DNA from: Arthrobacter crystallopoietes | GTDB taxonomy: Bacteria; Actinomycetota; Actinomycetes; Actinomycetales; Micrococcaceae | DNA: 64,000 bases | NCBI RefSeq assembly: GCF_017603825.1 | Contig: NZ_CP072014.1 | Location: forward strand, 4,317,540-4,381,539 | Reading direction: 5' to 3' | Shown: positions 1 to 9,348 of the stretch, one piece after another | Layout: each line of letters opens with the position of its first letter | Position numbering within the stretch: position 1 is the stretch's first letter | Program-made: the position numbers and the translations under genes | The notes under the pieces: generated by a model | Told to the model about the DNA's origin: nothing | Seen by the model: only the letters and a program-made list of their open reading frames with translations | Databases searched by the model: none

Positions 1-58
1 CCGCTACGGCCTCCCCGCCACAGTTGCAGTTCCTAGTCCCGCACGGCTTAACGCAAAC

Positions 59-82
59 GGCCCGCCAGTTACCTGGCGGACC
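59..82 (-). terminator. Candidate terminator hairpin after the 32-residue peptide gene
   Basis: CCGCCAG (62-68) pairs with CTGGCGG (73-79) around a TTAC loop, and GG/CC extends the stem past one mismatch. It lies about 27 bases past the stop of the minus-strand small gene. No T-run follows, so intrinsic termination is only plausible. Confidence 0.45.
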
Positions 83-108
83 GAGAAGCATGCTGTAAAG
101 CGGAAGCT

Positions 109-207
109 CTACTTCTTATTGCGACGCTGGTGGCGTGTCTTGCGAAGCAGTTTACGGTGCTTCTTCTTGGCCATACGCTTGCGGCGCTTCTTAATAACTG
201 AACCCAC
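109..207 (-). CDS. AURKAIP1/COX24 domain-containing basic peptide (32 aa)
   Basis: GTG start, 32 codons, TAG stop. The product begins MGSVIKKRRKRMAKKKH and ends RHQRRNKK; more than half of its residues are Lys or Arg. Actinobacterial genomes carry such tiny AURKAIP1/COX24 (mitochondrial mS38-like) proteins beside a small excisionase-type HTH gene, which is the arrangement here (HTH gene at 385-597, same strand). The family resemblance suggests an accessory ribosomal protein binding rRNA, but function is inference. Too short for most gene callers. No strong Shine-Dalgarno is visible before the GTG. Confidence 0.8.
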   Translation of the reverse strand: MGSVIKKRRKRMAKKKHRKLLRKTRHQRRNKK

Positions 208-384
208 GAGTTCCTCACAAATTCACTTCGATTAACATCCGCCTGCCATAGTTTGCCCTTGAGAACAGCAGTGGCCGGCGGATTCTTACGATGACGTAAA
301 ACGTTCCTTAACAGGGTACCGCCTAAATCAGGCGACAATTTACCGCCCGTTGGCGCCCGGTCCGTTGCCCAGTTCCAAAACCGC

Positions 385-597
385 CTAAGCGGTATCCGAC
401 TGGCCCTCCACAACGGCACCGCGAAGATACTGCTCGACGGCCGATTCCGGCACCCTGTAAGAGCGGCCGAAACGCACAGCAGGCATCTCTCCGGAGTGAA
501 TTAACCGGTAAACGGTCATCTTGGAAACACGCATCACTTCGGCTACTTCCGACACCGTCAAAAAGCGGACGTTCGAAAAGTTCTTCTCCTCAGCCAT
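385..597 (-). CDS. Small excisionase/MerR-type helix-turn-helix DNA-binding protein
   Basis: A 70-residue protein that is almost entirely a winged HTH of the excisionase (BldC-like) class: a FLTVSEVAEVMRVSKMTVYRLI helix-turn-helix followed by the wing GEMPAVRFGRSYRVPESAV and a short acidic tail. I chose the ATG at 597 because AAAGGA lies 8 bases upstream; an in-frame TTG two codons earlier has the same motif only 2 bases away. It sits on the same strand as the 32-residue basic peptide. Such proteins in actinobacteria are stand-alone regulators, not phage excisionases, and nothing nearby suggests an integrated element. Target unknown. Confidence 0.85.
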   Translation of the reverse strand: MAEEKNFSNVRFLTVSEVAEVMRVSKMTVYRLIHSGEMPAVRFGRSYRVPESAVEQYLRGAVVEGQSDTA

Positions 598-744
598 TTC
601 CAAAATCCTTTACTCCGGTTGGGCCGGACGGCATGCCGCCTTGCCCTGCGAGTAATTGCCGTCTAGCTAGACACTCTAGAGGGCCAAGTGACCAAAGTGA
701 AAGTTGCCCTGTTGATTAAGCGTTACATGATAGGAGCGGCTTTT

Positions 745-1857
745 TCAGCGGGACATTCCGGCTCGCTGAACACTGCTCAAGGCAAGGTGGGCGAGCGTGG
801 AAACCGTCATGTCCCAGTCCATGCATGCGTCCGTCACACTCTGCCCGTAAACCAGTTCGGCGTTGCCGGCTGCCTGGTCAGCGACATCCAGTTTCTGCGC
901 TCCCGCTACCAGGAAGCTTTCCAGCATGATCCCGGCAATGGCGGAGGCGCTGTGGCCTGTCCCCTCCAGTTGGGCGGCCACGTCCAGCGCCACCTCTGCC
1001 TGCCGGTGATGGCTCTTGCCGCTGTTGGCATGGCTGGCATCAACGATCAGCCGCGGGTTAAGCCCCGCTTCCGCCAGCAGCTCCGAGGCACGGACAACAT
1101 TGGCGGCGTCGTAATTTGGTCCGGCATTGCCGCCGCGCAGAATCAGGTGTGTATCGGCGTTCCCCGCGGTAGAGACCATGGCGGCCCGGCCGGCTTCGTC
1201 AATACCAAGGAAAGTTTGCGCAGCCGAGGCGGCGGTGCAGGCATCAAGCGCAACCTGCAGCCCGCCGTCGGTCCCGTTCTTGAAACCGATCGGCATGGAC
1301 AGTCCCGAAGCGAGCTGGCGGTGGATCTGGCTTTCCGTTGTGCGCGCACCGATCGCTCCCCAGCTGACCAGATCAGCTACGTACTGCGGGCTGATCGGTT
1401 CGAGGAACTCGGTGGCAACAGGGAGCCCGAGGTCGGCTACGTCGAGCAGGAACCGGCGCGCCGTTCGGAGCCCGGCGGCAACGTCATGCGAGCCGTCCAG
1501 GCGCGGGTCGTTGATTAGGCCTTTCCAGCCAACCGTGGTGCGCGGCTTTTCGAAGTACGCGCGCATGACGACGAGCAGCTCGGAGCTGTGCTGCTGGGCC
1601 ACCGCTGCCAGGCGCCGCGCGTAGTCGAGCCCGGCCTCCGGATCATGGATGGAGCATGGGCCGACGATCACCAGCAGCCGGTCATCAACGCCGTCCATGA
1701 CCGCACGGATCTCGGCGCGGCCACGGTCGACGACGGCGGACTGTTCGGCAGTTGCCGGCAGCTCTTCGATGACCTCATGCGGCGTCGGCAGCGCACTGAA
1801 GGAGGTGACCCGCAGGTTGCTGGTCTGGATCTTGTCTGCGTTCAGTACCGGATTCAT
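745..1857 (-). CDS. aroG: 3-deoxy-7-phosphoheptulonate (DAHP) synthase, type I
   Basis: Condenses phosphoenolpyruvate with erythrose 4-phosphate in the first committed step of the shikimate pathway. The 370 residues match the E. coli AroF/G/H class: VGPCSIHDP (65-73, metal and PEP site), YFEKPRTTVGWKGL (from 101), ARTTESQIHR (171-180), GFKNGT (191-196) and ILRGG, then VDASHANSGK. The ATG at 1857 is preceded by a weak GGGA and by a structured 5' region that carries an aromatic leader peptide (1970-2032), so expression is probably attenuated by charged Trp, Tyr or Phe tRNA. Many actinobacteria also have a type II enzyme; none is in this window. The shikimate gene aroQ is at 36.2 kb, unlinked. 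Confidence 0.95.
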   Translation of the reverse strand: MNPVLNADKIQTSNLRVTSFSALPTPHEVIEELPATAEQSAVVDRGRAEIRAVMDGVDDRLLVIVGPCSIHDPEAGLDYARRLAAVAQQHSSELLVVMRAYFEKPRTTVGWKGLINDPRLDGSHDVAAGLRTARRFLLDVADLGLPVATEFLEPISPQYVADLVSWGAIGARTTESQIHRQLASGLSMPIGFKNGTDGGLQVALDACTAASAAQTFLGIDEAGRAAMVSTAGNADTHLILRGGNAGPNYDAANVVRASELLAEAGLNPRLIVDASHANSGKSHHRQAEVALDVAAQLEGTGHSASAIAGIMLESFLVAGAQKLDVADQAAGNAELVYGQSVTDACMDWDMTVSTLAHLALSSVQRAGMSR

Positions 1858-1861
1858 GGTT

Positions 1862-1900
1862 TTCCCGTCTTATGATGGCGGGAACCAATCAGAACCCGCC
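1862..1900 (-). promoter_or_regulatory. Mutually exclusive hairpins at the aroG ribosome binding site
   Basis: On the minus strand GGCGGG (1900-1895) can pair with CCCGCC (1882-1877). Alternatively TTCCCG (1884-1879) can pair with CGGGAA (1867-1862), which covers the only Shine-Dalgarno-like stretch before the ATG at 1857. Both use bases 1882-1879, so they cannot form together. This is a possible translational switch coupled to the upstream attenuator; the pairing is seen, the function inferred. Confidence 0.45.
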
Positions 1901-1914
1901 GTGGAAATGGCGAA

Positions 1915-1936
1915 GGGCAGAGAATGATCTCTGCCC
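1915..1936 (-). terminator. Attenuator/terminator hairpin in the aroG leader
   Basis: On the minus strand GGGCAGAGA (1936-1928) pairs perfectly with TCTCTGCCC (1923-1915) around a 4-base loop, followed by TTCGCCATTT. It lies between the leader peptide and aroG. The 5' arm starts two bases after the end of a long-range helix with the leader coding sequence. It could be the conditional terminator of an attenuator, or simply the terminator of the upstream kinase gene. Confidence 0.6.
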
Positions 1937-1937
1937 T

Positions 1938-2003
1938 GTTGGCTCTGAAGGTGTCGGTTGCGCACGCCGTTAGGCAGTCACGTTAGGCCCCTCCAGAGCC
2001 AAC
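1938..2003 (-). promoter_or_regulatory. Long-range 14-bp RNA helix between leader-peptide codons and the pre-terminator segment
   Basis: Minus-strand bases 2003-1990 (GTTGGCTCTGGAGG) pair with 1951-1938 (CCTTCAGAGCCAAC): 14 consecutive pairs with one G-U. The 5' arm begins three bases past the Phe codon of the Trp-Tyr-Ala-Tyr-Phe run, so a ribosome stalled on those codons would cover part of it. That is the geometry expected of attenuation, although which conformer permits read-through cannot be settled by eye. Confidence 0.6.
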
Positions 2004-2032
2004 GGAAAATACGCATACCAACGGGTTGTCAT
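1970..2032 (-). CDS. Aromatic-rich leader peptide upstream of DAHP synthase (20 aa)
   Basis: ATG at 2032, TAA at 1972-1970. The peptide starts MTTRWYAYFPLALEG and ends NVTA. Residues 5-9 are Trp-Tyr-Ala-Tyr-Phe, so four of five consecutive codons specify aromatic amino acids, the end products of the pathway that aroG starts. A leader peptide gene (aroR) controlling a DAHP synthase gene by attenuation is known in Corynebacterium glutamicum; this one differs in reading Trp, Tyr and Phe together. No Shine-Dalgarno is evident, but a TATGCT box ends 7 bases before the ATG, so the transcript may start at the A of the ATG. The frame lies between the stop of the upstream kinase gene (2080) and aroG. 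Confidence 0.75.
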   Translation of the reverse strand: MTTRWYAYFPLALEGPNVTA

Positions 2033-2039
2033 GTCCACG

Positions 2040-2070
2040 AGCATAAGCCACGATTTCCACCCTGCGACAA
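2040..2070 (-). promoter_or_regulatory. Candidate promoter of the aroG leader transcript (leaderless)
   Basis: TATGCT (2045-2040) fits the actinobacterial -10 pattern TANNNT and sits 7 bases before the leader ATG. TTGTCG (2070-2065) is a possible -35 with a longish 19-base spacer. It lies just past the stop codon of the upstream gene, so aroG would have its own promoter. Confidence 0.5.
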
Positions 2071-2079
2071 TTATGACGA

Positions 2080-3006
2080 TTATGACTTCCGGCGGTCCGG
2101 AGCTGGCGCATCCGAACCCGGGCTGCTTGCGTGACCGGCCGGATCATCGAGCAGGTCCACACCGTAGACTGGCTCCCGATCCAGCTGGCGGACGTCGTCA
2201 ATGCCGTACGGCGCAAGTGCGGCGGCAATGCCGGCAGCCAATTGCGGCACGTTCGCCCCGAGTCCGCCGCCGAGGATCACGGGTCCGGAGATATCCAGGC
2301 GGCCGGCGACCTGCAGGATAAGCCCCGCCAGATCCTCGGCGGCAACAGCCAGCAAGTGCGCGGCCACCGGATCAGCGGCGGCAGCGTCGACAACCAACCG
2401 CGAGCGCTGCGCCCAGTAGCGGCGCCCGGTGGGACCGTGGAAGTGTGCGATCAGCTCCACCGGGTCCGCCAGCGAGCAGTCGGCCAGCAAGGCACGTGTC
2501 AGCGCATCGGGCTCCAGGCCTTGGTCGCGGCGGCGCAATGCGTGCCGGACCAGTTCCCGGCCCAGCCAGTAGCCACTGCCCTCGTCCCCCAGCAGGTAGC
2601 CCCAGCCTCCTGCCCGGGCCTCTTTTCCAGCGCCGTCCGTGCCCCAGACCGCCGATCCCGTGCCGGCAATGACCGCAATGCCGCGACGGGCGCGTCCCGC
2701 GGCGAGCACCAGGCGTGAATCGTGTACGGCGTGGATTTCCGCGTGCGGGGCAAAAGGCGAGATGAGACCGGCCAGGGCGCCGGCGTCGTTCGCTGTATCG
2801 ATCCCGCCGGCCCCGGCGATCACCGTGTCCGCATCGCTGCCTAGGGCCGAGAAAACTTCCGCCAGCGCGTTGGACGCTGCTTCACTGGAAACGTTCTGCA
2901 CGTTGGCGCTGCCCGCAATGGCTTCGGCCGTGACGGCCCCGTCCTCCAGACGGATGGCATGGGTCTTGGTGCCGCCGATGTCCAGTCCGATCAGAATGTG
3001 CGCCAT
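2080..3006 (-). CDS. BadF/BadG-type ATPase, N-acetylglucosamine kinase-like
   Basis: A 308-residue sugar kinase of the ASKHA fold. The phosphate-1 loop is GLDIGGTKTH near residues 8-16, a second nucleotide loop AGTGSAVWG follows near 120, then GWGYLLGDEGSGYWLG, typical of eukaryotic-type N-acetylglucosamine kinases, and an adenosine motif ILGGGLG. Such enzymes phosphorylate GlcNAc from chitin or peptidoglycan recycling; the exact substrate is inferred. I chose the ATG at 3006: TAAGCT lies 8 bases upstream and no good ribosome site is present, suggesting a leaderless transcript. The frame stays open to 3174, but that part is Arg-rich and unlike the family. The Pro- and Asp-rich C-terminal tail is unremarkable. 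Confidence 0.85.
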   Translation of the reverse strand: MAHILIGLDIGGTKTHAIRLEDGAVTAEAIAGSANVQNVSSEAASNALAEVFSALGSDADTVIAGAGGIDTANDAGALAGLISPFAPHAEIHAVHDSRLVLAAGRARRGIAVIAGTGSAVWGTDGAGKEARAGGWGYLLGDEGSGYWLGRELVRHALRRRDQGLEPDALTRALLADCSLADPVELIAHFHGPTGRRYWAQRSRLVVDAAAADPVAAHLLAVAAEDLAGLILQVAGRLDISGPVILGGGLGANVPQLAAGIAAALAPYGIDDVRQLDREPVYGVDLLDDPAGHASSPGSDAPAPDRRKS

Positions 3007-3202
3007 AGCGTTAGAGCTTACTGCCGCCCTGCGCATCCGGCTTCGGAGGCGGCCTCGGCGAGGCAGGTTGTCGGTCAACCGGCTGGCGTCGCGCTCGATG
3101 GAATCCCGGCGTTCCCATGGCACTGGCCCTTCCCGTGCTCCTCCCATATGCCGTAGGCTGTGGTTAGACCACACAGGTTTCCACCCACGAGGGAGCTAAG
3201 CC

Positions 3203-4441
3203 ATGCATGAAGAACTGCCCCCGGCCCTCAAACGCCGGATCCCCAAAGTTGCAGATCTCACCCCGCTGATGCAGTTCAAGCGGCCTACCTTCGGCAGCGC
3301 CGCCCGGTTGCAGCGTGCCAACACCATCTGGGAACTGCGTGCGATGGCCAAGCGGCGCACACCCAAGGCGCCCTTCGACTACACCGACGGGGCTGCCGAA
3401 GCCGAGATCACCCTGAACCGGGCACGCGAGGCATTCCAGGACCTGGAGTTCCGGCCCGGCATCTTGCGCAACGTCCAGACCGTGGACCTGAGCACCGAGG
3501 TGCTGGGCCAGCGGTCGGCGCTTCCCGTGGGCATCGCGCCCACCGGCTTCACCCGGATGATGCAGTCCGAGGGCGAGTATGCCGGCTCGCGGGCCGCGGC
3601 CGCGGCGGGGATCCCCTACACGCTCTCCACCATGGGCACCGCGTCGATCGAGGATGTCGCCGCTGCCGCGCCGCATGGCCGCAACTGGTTTCAGCTCTAT
3701 CTCTGGACCGACCGCGAGAAGTCCCTGGCGCTGATCGACCGCGCGGCCAAGGCGGGCATGGACACGTTGATGGTCACGGTGGATACCCCCGTGGGCGGGG
3801 CCCGGCTGCGCGACGTCCGCAACGGCATGACGATCCCGCCGGCGCTGACCGCGAAGACCGTCTTGGACGCTTCCTACCGTCCCGCTTGGTGGTTCAATTT
3901 CCTCACGCATGAGCCGCTGTCGTTCGCCTCGCTCTCGCGCTACTCGGGGACCGTCTCCGAACTGATCGACTCCATGTTCGACCCCACCCTGAGCTTCGAC
4001 GACCTGGCGTGGCTGCGCGACACCTGGAAGGGCAAGCTGGTGGTCAAGGGGCTGCAGACTCTGGAAGACACCAGAAAGGTGGTGGACTACGGCGCGGACG
4101 GAATCGTGCTCTCCAACCACGGCGGACGCCAGCTGGACCGCGCGCCCATCCCCCTGCACTTGCTCAGCCAGGTGGCGCGGGAGCTGAAAGGCAAGACGTC
4201 CATCATGCTGGACACCGGCATCATGAGCGGCGGCGACATCGTGGCCGCGATCGCGCTGGGAGCCGATTTCACCCTCATCGGCCGGGCCTACCTGTACGGG
4301 CTGATGGCCGGCGGCCGAATGGGCGTAGACCGTGCCCTGGAAATCCTCTCCGGCGAAATGGCCCGCACCATGCGCCTGCTGGGTGTCAACAAGGTCGAAG
4401 ACCTGAACCCGGATCATGTGAAACTCCCGGCCGGCCTCTGA
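3203..4441 (+). CDS. lldD: FMN-dependent alpha-hydroxy-acid dehydrogenase (L-lactate dehydrogenase-like)
   Basis: A 412-residue (beta/alpha)8 flavoenzyme. Visible family landmarks are YTDGAAEAE (about 60-68), PVGIAPTGF, the [10 protein letters not shown] strand, [18 protein letters not shown], and the active-site [10 protein letters not shown] at 304-313 with catalytic His306 and substrate-binding Arg309, then [18 protein letters not shown] for FMN phosphate. It oxidises an L-2-hydroxy acid, most likely lactate to pyruvate, feeding the respiratory chain. It is similar to the quinone-linked LldD2 type of mycobacteria; other 2-hydroxy acids cannot be excluded. A GAGGGAG ribosome site lies about 7 bases before the ATG. 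It is monocistronic and ends at a strong shared terminator. Confidence 0.88.
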   Translation: MHEELPPALKRRIPKVADLTPLMQFKRPTFGSAARLQRANTIWELRAMAKRRTPKAPFDYTDGAAEAEITLNRAREAFQDLEFRPGILRNVQTVDLSTEVLGQRSALPVGIAPTGFTRMMQSEGEYAGSRAAAAAGIPYTLSTMGTASIEDVAAAAPHGRNWFQLYLWTDREKSLALIDRAAKAGMDTLMVTVDTPVGGARLRDVRNGMTIPPALTAKTVLDASYRPAWWFNFLTHEPLSFASLSRYSGTVSELIDSMFDPTLSFDDLAWLRDTWKGKLVVKGLQTLEDTRKVVDYGADGIVLSNHGGRQLDRAPIPLHLLSQVARELKGKTSIMLDTGIMSGGDIVAAIALGADFTLIGRAYLYGLMAGGRMGVDRALEILSGEMARTMRLLGVNKVEDLNPDHVKLPAGL

Positions 4442-4480
4442 CCGAACGGCGCTGTTCCTGCTTCCAACACTGCGTTAAAC

Positions 4481-4522
4481 AACGACGGCGGGGCTCACCA
4501 TTTGGTGAGCCCCGCCGTCGTT
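4481..4522. terminator. Bidirectional terminator, 20-bp perfect stem
   Basis: AACGACGGCGGGGCTCACCA pairs perfectly with its reverse complement around a TT loop. It lies between the convergent lldD-like and gdhA genes and probably serves both. The opening AACGACGGCG recurs in the hairpin at 39891-39940. Confidence 0.9.
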
Positions 4523-4536
4523 CGCTGTAAATCCCC

Positions 4537-5898
<1,362 letters not shown>

Positions 5899-6051
5899 CT
5901 ATCGGAGTGCGGGCAGGTGCATGTACGGAAAAATCTCGTGATTGGAAGACGCAGCTGCGCAACCTTCAAATCGAAACATACCCGGTGGGCAAGATGATAA
6001 CGGGAACGAAATAACGCCTGCCGGCGGCGTAATGAATTCGGCCCTCCGCCG

Positions 6052-6516
6052 CTAGCCGCGGCGGCTGCGCCGCAGCTTCGGCAGGTGCGCAAAAAGATCC
6101 GCTGCCTGCTTCGCAGCTTGATTGGCCGCAAGGCCCAGGGATCGGCCCAGCTGGGGCGGTACCTGGTTCTCTCCGTCGCCGTCCAGCTCCGCGGCGGATG
6201 CCGAGACCAGAGACACCGCAGGCGCCAGCGGTTCCTCCACGGGCAGGTTTACCGACGCTAGTCCGAAGCCGGCAACCCAGTCCGCGATGTCCTGCAGCGG
6301 GTCTGTCTGCAGAGCGTAGAAGCGCTTCTGTCCCTGGGCCCGCATCGAGACCAACCCGGCCTCGCGCAGCACCTTGAGATGTTTAGAGACTGTAGGCTGG
6401 CTGACCTCGAGTTCCTCGACCAGCTCGCCCACGGATTTGTCGCCCTCACGCAGGGAGCCGAGTATTTCACGGCGCGTCCCCTCTGCGATTACGGCGAAAA
6501 CATCATCGATGACCAT
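6052..6516 (-). CDS. ArsR-family winged-helix transcriptional regulator
   Basis: A 154-residue protein. The winged HTH lies at about 8-70 (RREILGSL, then SVGELVEELEVSQPTVSKHL as recognition region, then the QGQKRFYAL wing). The second half is Ala-rich, ends in Arg, and lacks metal-binding Cys clusters, so it is probably not a metal sensor. TAGGGT lies 6 bases before the ATG and no ribosome site is present, so the mRNA may be leaderless. It stands between gdhA and acuC, all on the minus strand but with separate spacing; its target is unknown. Confidence 0.85.
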   Translation of the reverse strand: MVIDDVFAVIAEGTRREILGSLREGDKSVGELVEELEVSQPTVSKHLKVLREAGLVSMRAQGQKRFYALQTDPLQDIADWVAGFGLASVNLPVEEPLAPAVSLVSASAAELDGDGENQVPPQLGRSLGLAANQAAKQAADLFAHLPKLRRSRRG

Positions 6517-6595
6517 TCCATTACCCTAGCCACATATACGCGGGGCGGCATCCCCCGCGGTGCACGTGGCGGCAACCGCATGGAAATCGTTATGC

Positions 6596-7798
6596 TCAGT
6601 CAAACCAGGGGTCCAGCCCGTGGTACGGGAACACTTCCTTGCGAGTCGCCATGACCGTGCGGTCAACCGCGTCGTTGGGGTCGTAGCCGACTTCCCAGGA
6701 GCGCCACCAGAGCTGGGCGTCGTCGTTCATCAGCAATGGAGCAGTCTGCCCGTACCGTTCCAGCACGTAGTCCCGCCAGCGTTGCGGTACTTCCGCCCGC
6801 AACGGGACAGGCTGGCCGGAAACAACGGCAACCAGATGGCTCCACGAACGCGGCACCACATTAAAAATGTCGTAGCCCCCACCGCCGGTGGCAATCCAGC
6901 GGTCATCAGTCACTTCACGGGCCAGCTCCGCAATGTCCAGCATCATCTGCCGTTGAGCGTCGACGCTGAGGCGGACGCTGCTGAGGATGTCCCGGGCATG
7001 ATTGTCGCAGCCGTGTTGGCTCACGATAATCTCCGGCTTGAAGGCATGTGCCAGTTGCGGGACCACCGCATGGAAGGCCCGCATCCAGGCCGCGTCCCCA
7101 GTGCGCGGAGGGACCGCCACGTTCACGGCGCTGCCCAGAGCGTCCGGACCACCGATCTCATTGGCAAAGCCCGTTCCGGGGAACAGCGACATGCCCGTCT
7201 CATGGATGGAGACAGTGAGCACCCGCGGATCATTCCAAAAGATGTTCTGGGTACCGTCGCCGTGGTGCGCATCGACGTCGATATACAGGACGCGCTGGAC
7301 GCCGCCGTCGAGCAGGCGCTGAATGCCCAGCGCGCAATCGTTGTAGATGCAGAAGCCGCTGGCTTTGTCACGCGCGGCATGGTGCATGCCCCCGCCGAAA
7401 TTGACCGCGTGCACGGCCTTCGAGCTCAACAGGGCTTCCGCCGCCTGCAGTGTTCCGCCGGCCAACCGCGCGCTGGCTTCGTGCATCCCGGCAAAAGCCG
7501 GGTCATCCTCGGTGCCCAGCCCCCTTGACTCATCCGGCTCGTCCGGGTTGGCACTGACGGCATGCACGGCCGCCACATACTCTGCGTCGTGAACGGCCAG
7601 CAGTTGATCGTCCGTCGCGACCTCGGGAGCGACGACCGAGACGTTGTCCCTGTCGAAGAGGCCGAAGTCTGCCGACAGCCGCGCAGTCAGATCCAACCGG
7701 ATCGGCGACATTGGATGTTGCGGCCCAAAATTGTAAGCAAGCATCGACTCATCCCACATGACGTGAGTTGGAACACTGGCCGCTGGGTTCGCTTGCAT
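6596..7798 (-). CDS. acuC: Histone-deacetylase-family protein AcuC
   Basis: A 400-residue zinc-dependent deacylase. Key residues are present: FNFGGGMHHA (His139-His140), DVDAHHGDGTQ (174-184) with the zinc-binding Asp and His, then TVSIHE and the late GGGGYD. In bacilli AcuC deacetylates and reactivates acetyl-CoA synthetase; this genome has acs at 34.1 kb, though unlinked. Acting on Acs here is inference. It is divergent from the potassium transporter pair. Confidence 0.92.
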   Translation of the reverse strand: MQANPAASVPTHVMWDESMLAYNFGPQHPMSPIRLDLTARLSADFGLFDRDNVSVVAPEVATDDQLLAVHDAEYVAAVHAVSANPDEPDESRGLGTEDDPAFAGMHEASARLAGGTLQAAEALLSSKAVHAVNFGGGMHHAARDKASGFCIYNDCALGIQRLLDGGVQRVLYIDVDAHHGDGTQNIFWNDPRVLTVSIHETGMSLFPGTGFANEIGGPDALGSAVNVAVPPRTGDAAWMRAFHAVVPQLAHAFKPEIIVSQHGCDNHARDILSSVRLSVDAQRQMMLDIAELAREVTDDRWIATGGGGYDIFNVVPRSWSHLVAVVSGQPVPLRAEVPQRWRDYVLERYGQTAPLLMNDDAQLWWRSWEVGYDPNDAVDRTVMATRKEVFPYHGLDPWFD

Positions 7799-7935
7799 CA
7801 GGGACAGGCTACGCGAAACGGTGGCCGGGGTGCATGATTAGCGTCCCCGATGACGGCGGATAGATGATTTACTACTGCAAGGACCAAGTCCCCAAACCCG
7901 CCAGGAAACCTACCAGCCCGTCAGAAGCGAACCGT

Positions 7936-9348
7936 ATGACAATAAACCAGCCGTTCAGTCGGCAGGATCGGAAGCAAGGGAAGCTTTCTTTCCTGCTGAG
8001 GATCCGCGATTTTGTCGACAGCGTCGCCAACAGTTCTCCGGCGCGGCTGGCCCTTATTGTCTACGCCGGCGTTATCTTCGTCTTCACGGGCCTGTTGTCA
8101 CTGCCCGGCGCCGCTGCGGACGGGAACATTACGCCGCTGCACGACGCCTTCTTCACAGCCGTTTCGGCCGTGTGCGTGACCGGCCTGACGGTTGTCTCTA
8201 CGGCCGCCCACTGGACCTTCTTCGGCCAGGCGATTATCTTGCTCGCCATCTTCATCGGCGGGTTGGGCACCCTGACGCTGGCCTCCATGCTGGCCCTGAT
8301 GGTGAGCAAACGGCTGGGCGTCCGGGGAAAACTGATTGCCCAGCAGGCCATGAACAATGCCGGCCGGCTCGGCGAAGTCGGCACGCTGCTGCGGATCGTC
8401 ATCACCACGTCGGTGCTCATCGAACTGGCGCTGGCCTTGATGCTCATCCCCCGGTTCATCATTCTGGGCGAATCCTTCGGACAAGCTGTCTGGCATGGCG
8501 TCTTCTACTCCATCTCCGCATTCAACAACGCGGGCTTCACGCCGCACTCCGACGGTCTGGTGCCCTATGAAGAAGACCTCTGGATTCTTACTCCCCTGAT
8601 GATCGGGGTATTTCTAGGCAGCTTGGGCTTCCCCGTTGTTATGGTCCTGCTGGAACGCGGCTGGCGGTTCAGCAGGTGGAATCTGCACACCAAGCTCACC
8701 GTTCAAGTCACGTCCCTCCTGCTGCTCCTCGGGGCCATAGCCTGGGGCTTCATGGAATGGCAGAACGAGGATACGATCGGGGGACTCTCCCCCACCGACA
8801 AAGGCATCCACGCGGTTTTCGCCTCGGTGATGATGCGCTCGGGCGGCTTCAACCTCGTAGACCAAAACGCCATGGACTCCCCGACCATGCTGCTCACGGA
8901 TGCCCTCATGTTTGCGGGCGGCGGCTCAGCCTCGACGGCCGGCGGCATCAAGGTAACCACAATCGCCATCGTCTTCCTTGCGATTGCCGCGGAGGCGCGC
9001 GGCAACAGGGACGTTAACGCCTACGGCCGTACAATTCCCGAGGGTGCCATGCGCGTGGCGATCTCCGTTATCGTCATGGGAGCTACCTTCGTGGCCGTGG
9101 CTGCCGGCATGCTGCTGTCAATGACCGATGAGGACCTGGACCGCATACTGTTCGAAGTCATTTCGGCTTTCGCAACCTGCGGGCTGAGCACCAACCTCAG
9201 CGCCGAACTGCCCCCTGAGGGCAAGTACATCCTCTCGGCCCTGATGTTCGCAGGCCGCGTAGGTACTATCACGCTGGCCTCCGCGCTAGCCTTGCGTGAA
9301 AGCCGACAATTGTTCCATTATCCGGAAGAGAGGCCGATCATTGGCTGA
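7936..9348 (+). CDS. ktrB: TrkH/KtrB-family potassium uptake channel subunit
   Basis: Membrane translocating subunit of a Ktr/Trk potassium system, 470 residues from the ATG at 7936. It is built of four membrane-pore-membrane repeats. The filter glycines are visible in AVCVTGLT, FNNAGFTPHS, MMRSGGFN and ATCGLST. The long hydrophobic helices before and after each, and the KVTTIA segment after GGGSASTAGGI, fit KtrB. The frame opens earlier at 7864, but the extra 24 residues are polar and atypical, so the start is uncertain. It overlaps the following ktrA by 8 bases, indicating coupled translation of channel and regulator. Confidence 0.92.
   Translation: MTINQPFSRQDRKQGKLSFLLRIRDFVDSVANSSPARLALIVYAGVIFVFTGLLSLPGAAADGNITPLHDAFFTAVSAVCVTGLTVVSTAAHWTFFGQAIILLAIFIGGLGTLTLASMLALMVSKRLGVRGKLIAQQAMNNAGRLGEVGTLLRIVITTSVLIELALALMLIPRFIILGESFGQAVWHGVFYSISAFNNAGFTPHSDGLVPYEEDLWILTPLMIGVFLGSLGFPVVMVLLERGWRFSRWNLHTKLTVQVTSLLLLLGAIAWGFMEWQNEDTIGGLSPTDKGIHAVFASVMMRSGGFNLVDQNAMDSPTMLLTDALMFAGGGSASTAGGIKVTTIAIVFLAIAAEARGNRDVNAYGRTIPEGAMRVAISVIVMGATFVAVAAGMLLSMTDEDLDRILFEVISAFATCGLSTNLSAELPPEGKYILSALMFAGRVGTITLASALALRESRQLFHYPEERPIIG

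Noticed and set aside
688..1518. Open frame on the plus strand across aroG
   Set aside because: Antisense to a clearly conserved DAHP synthase.
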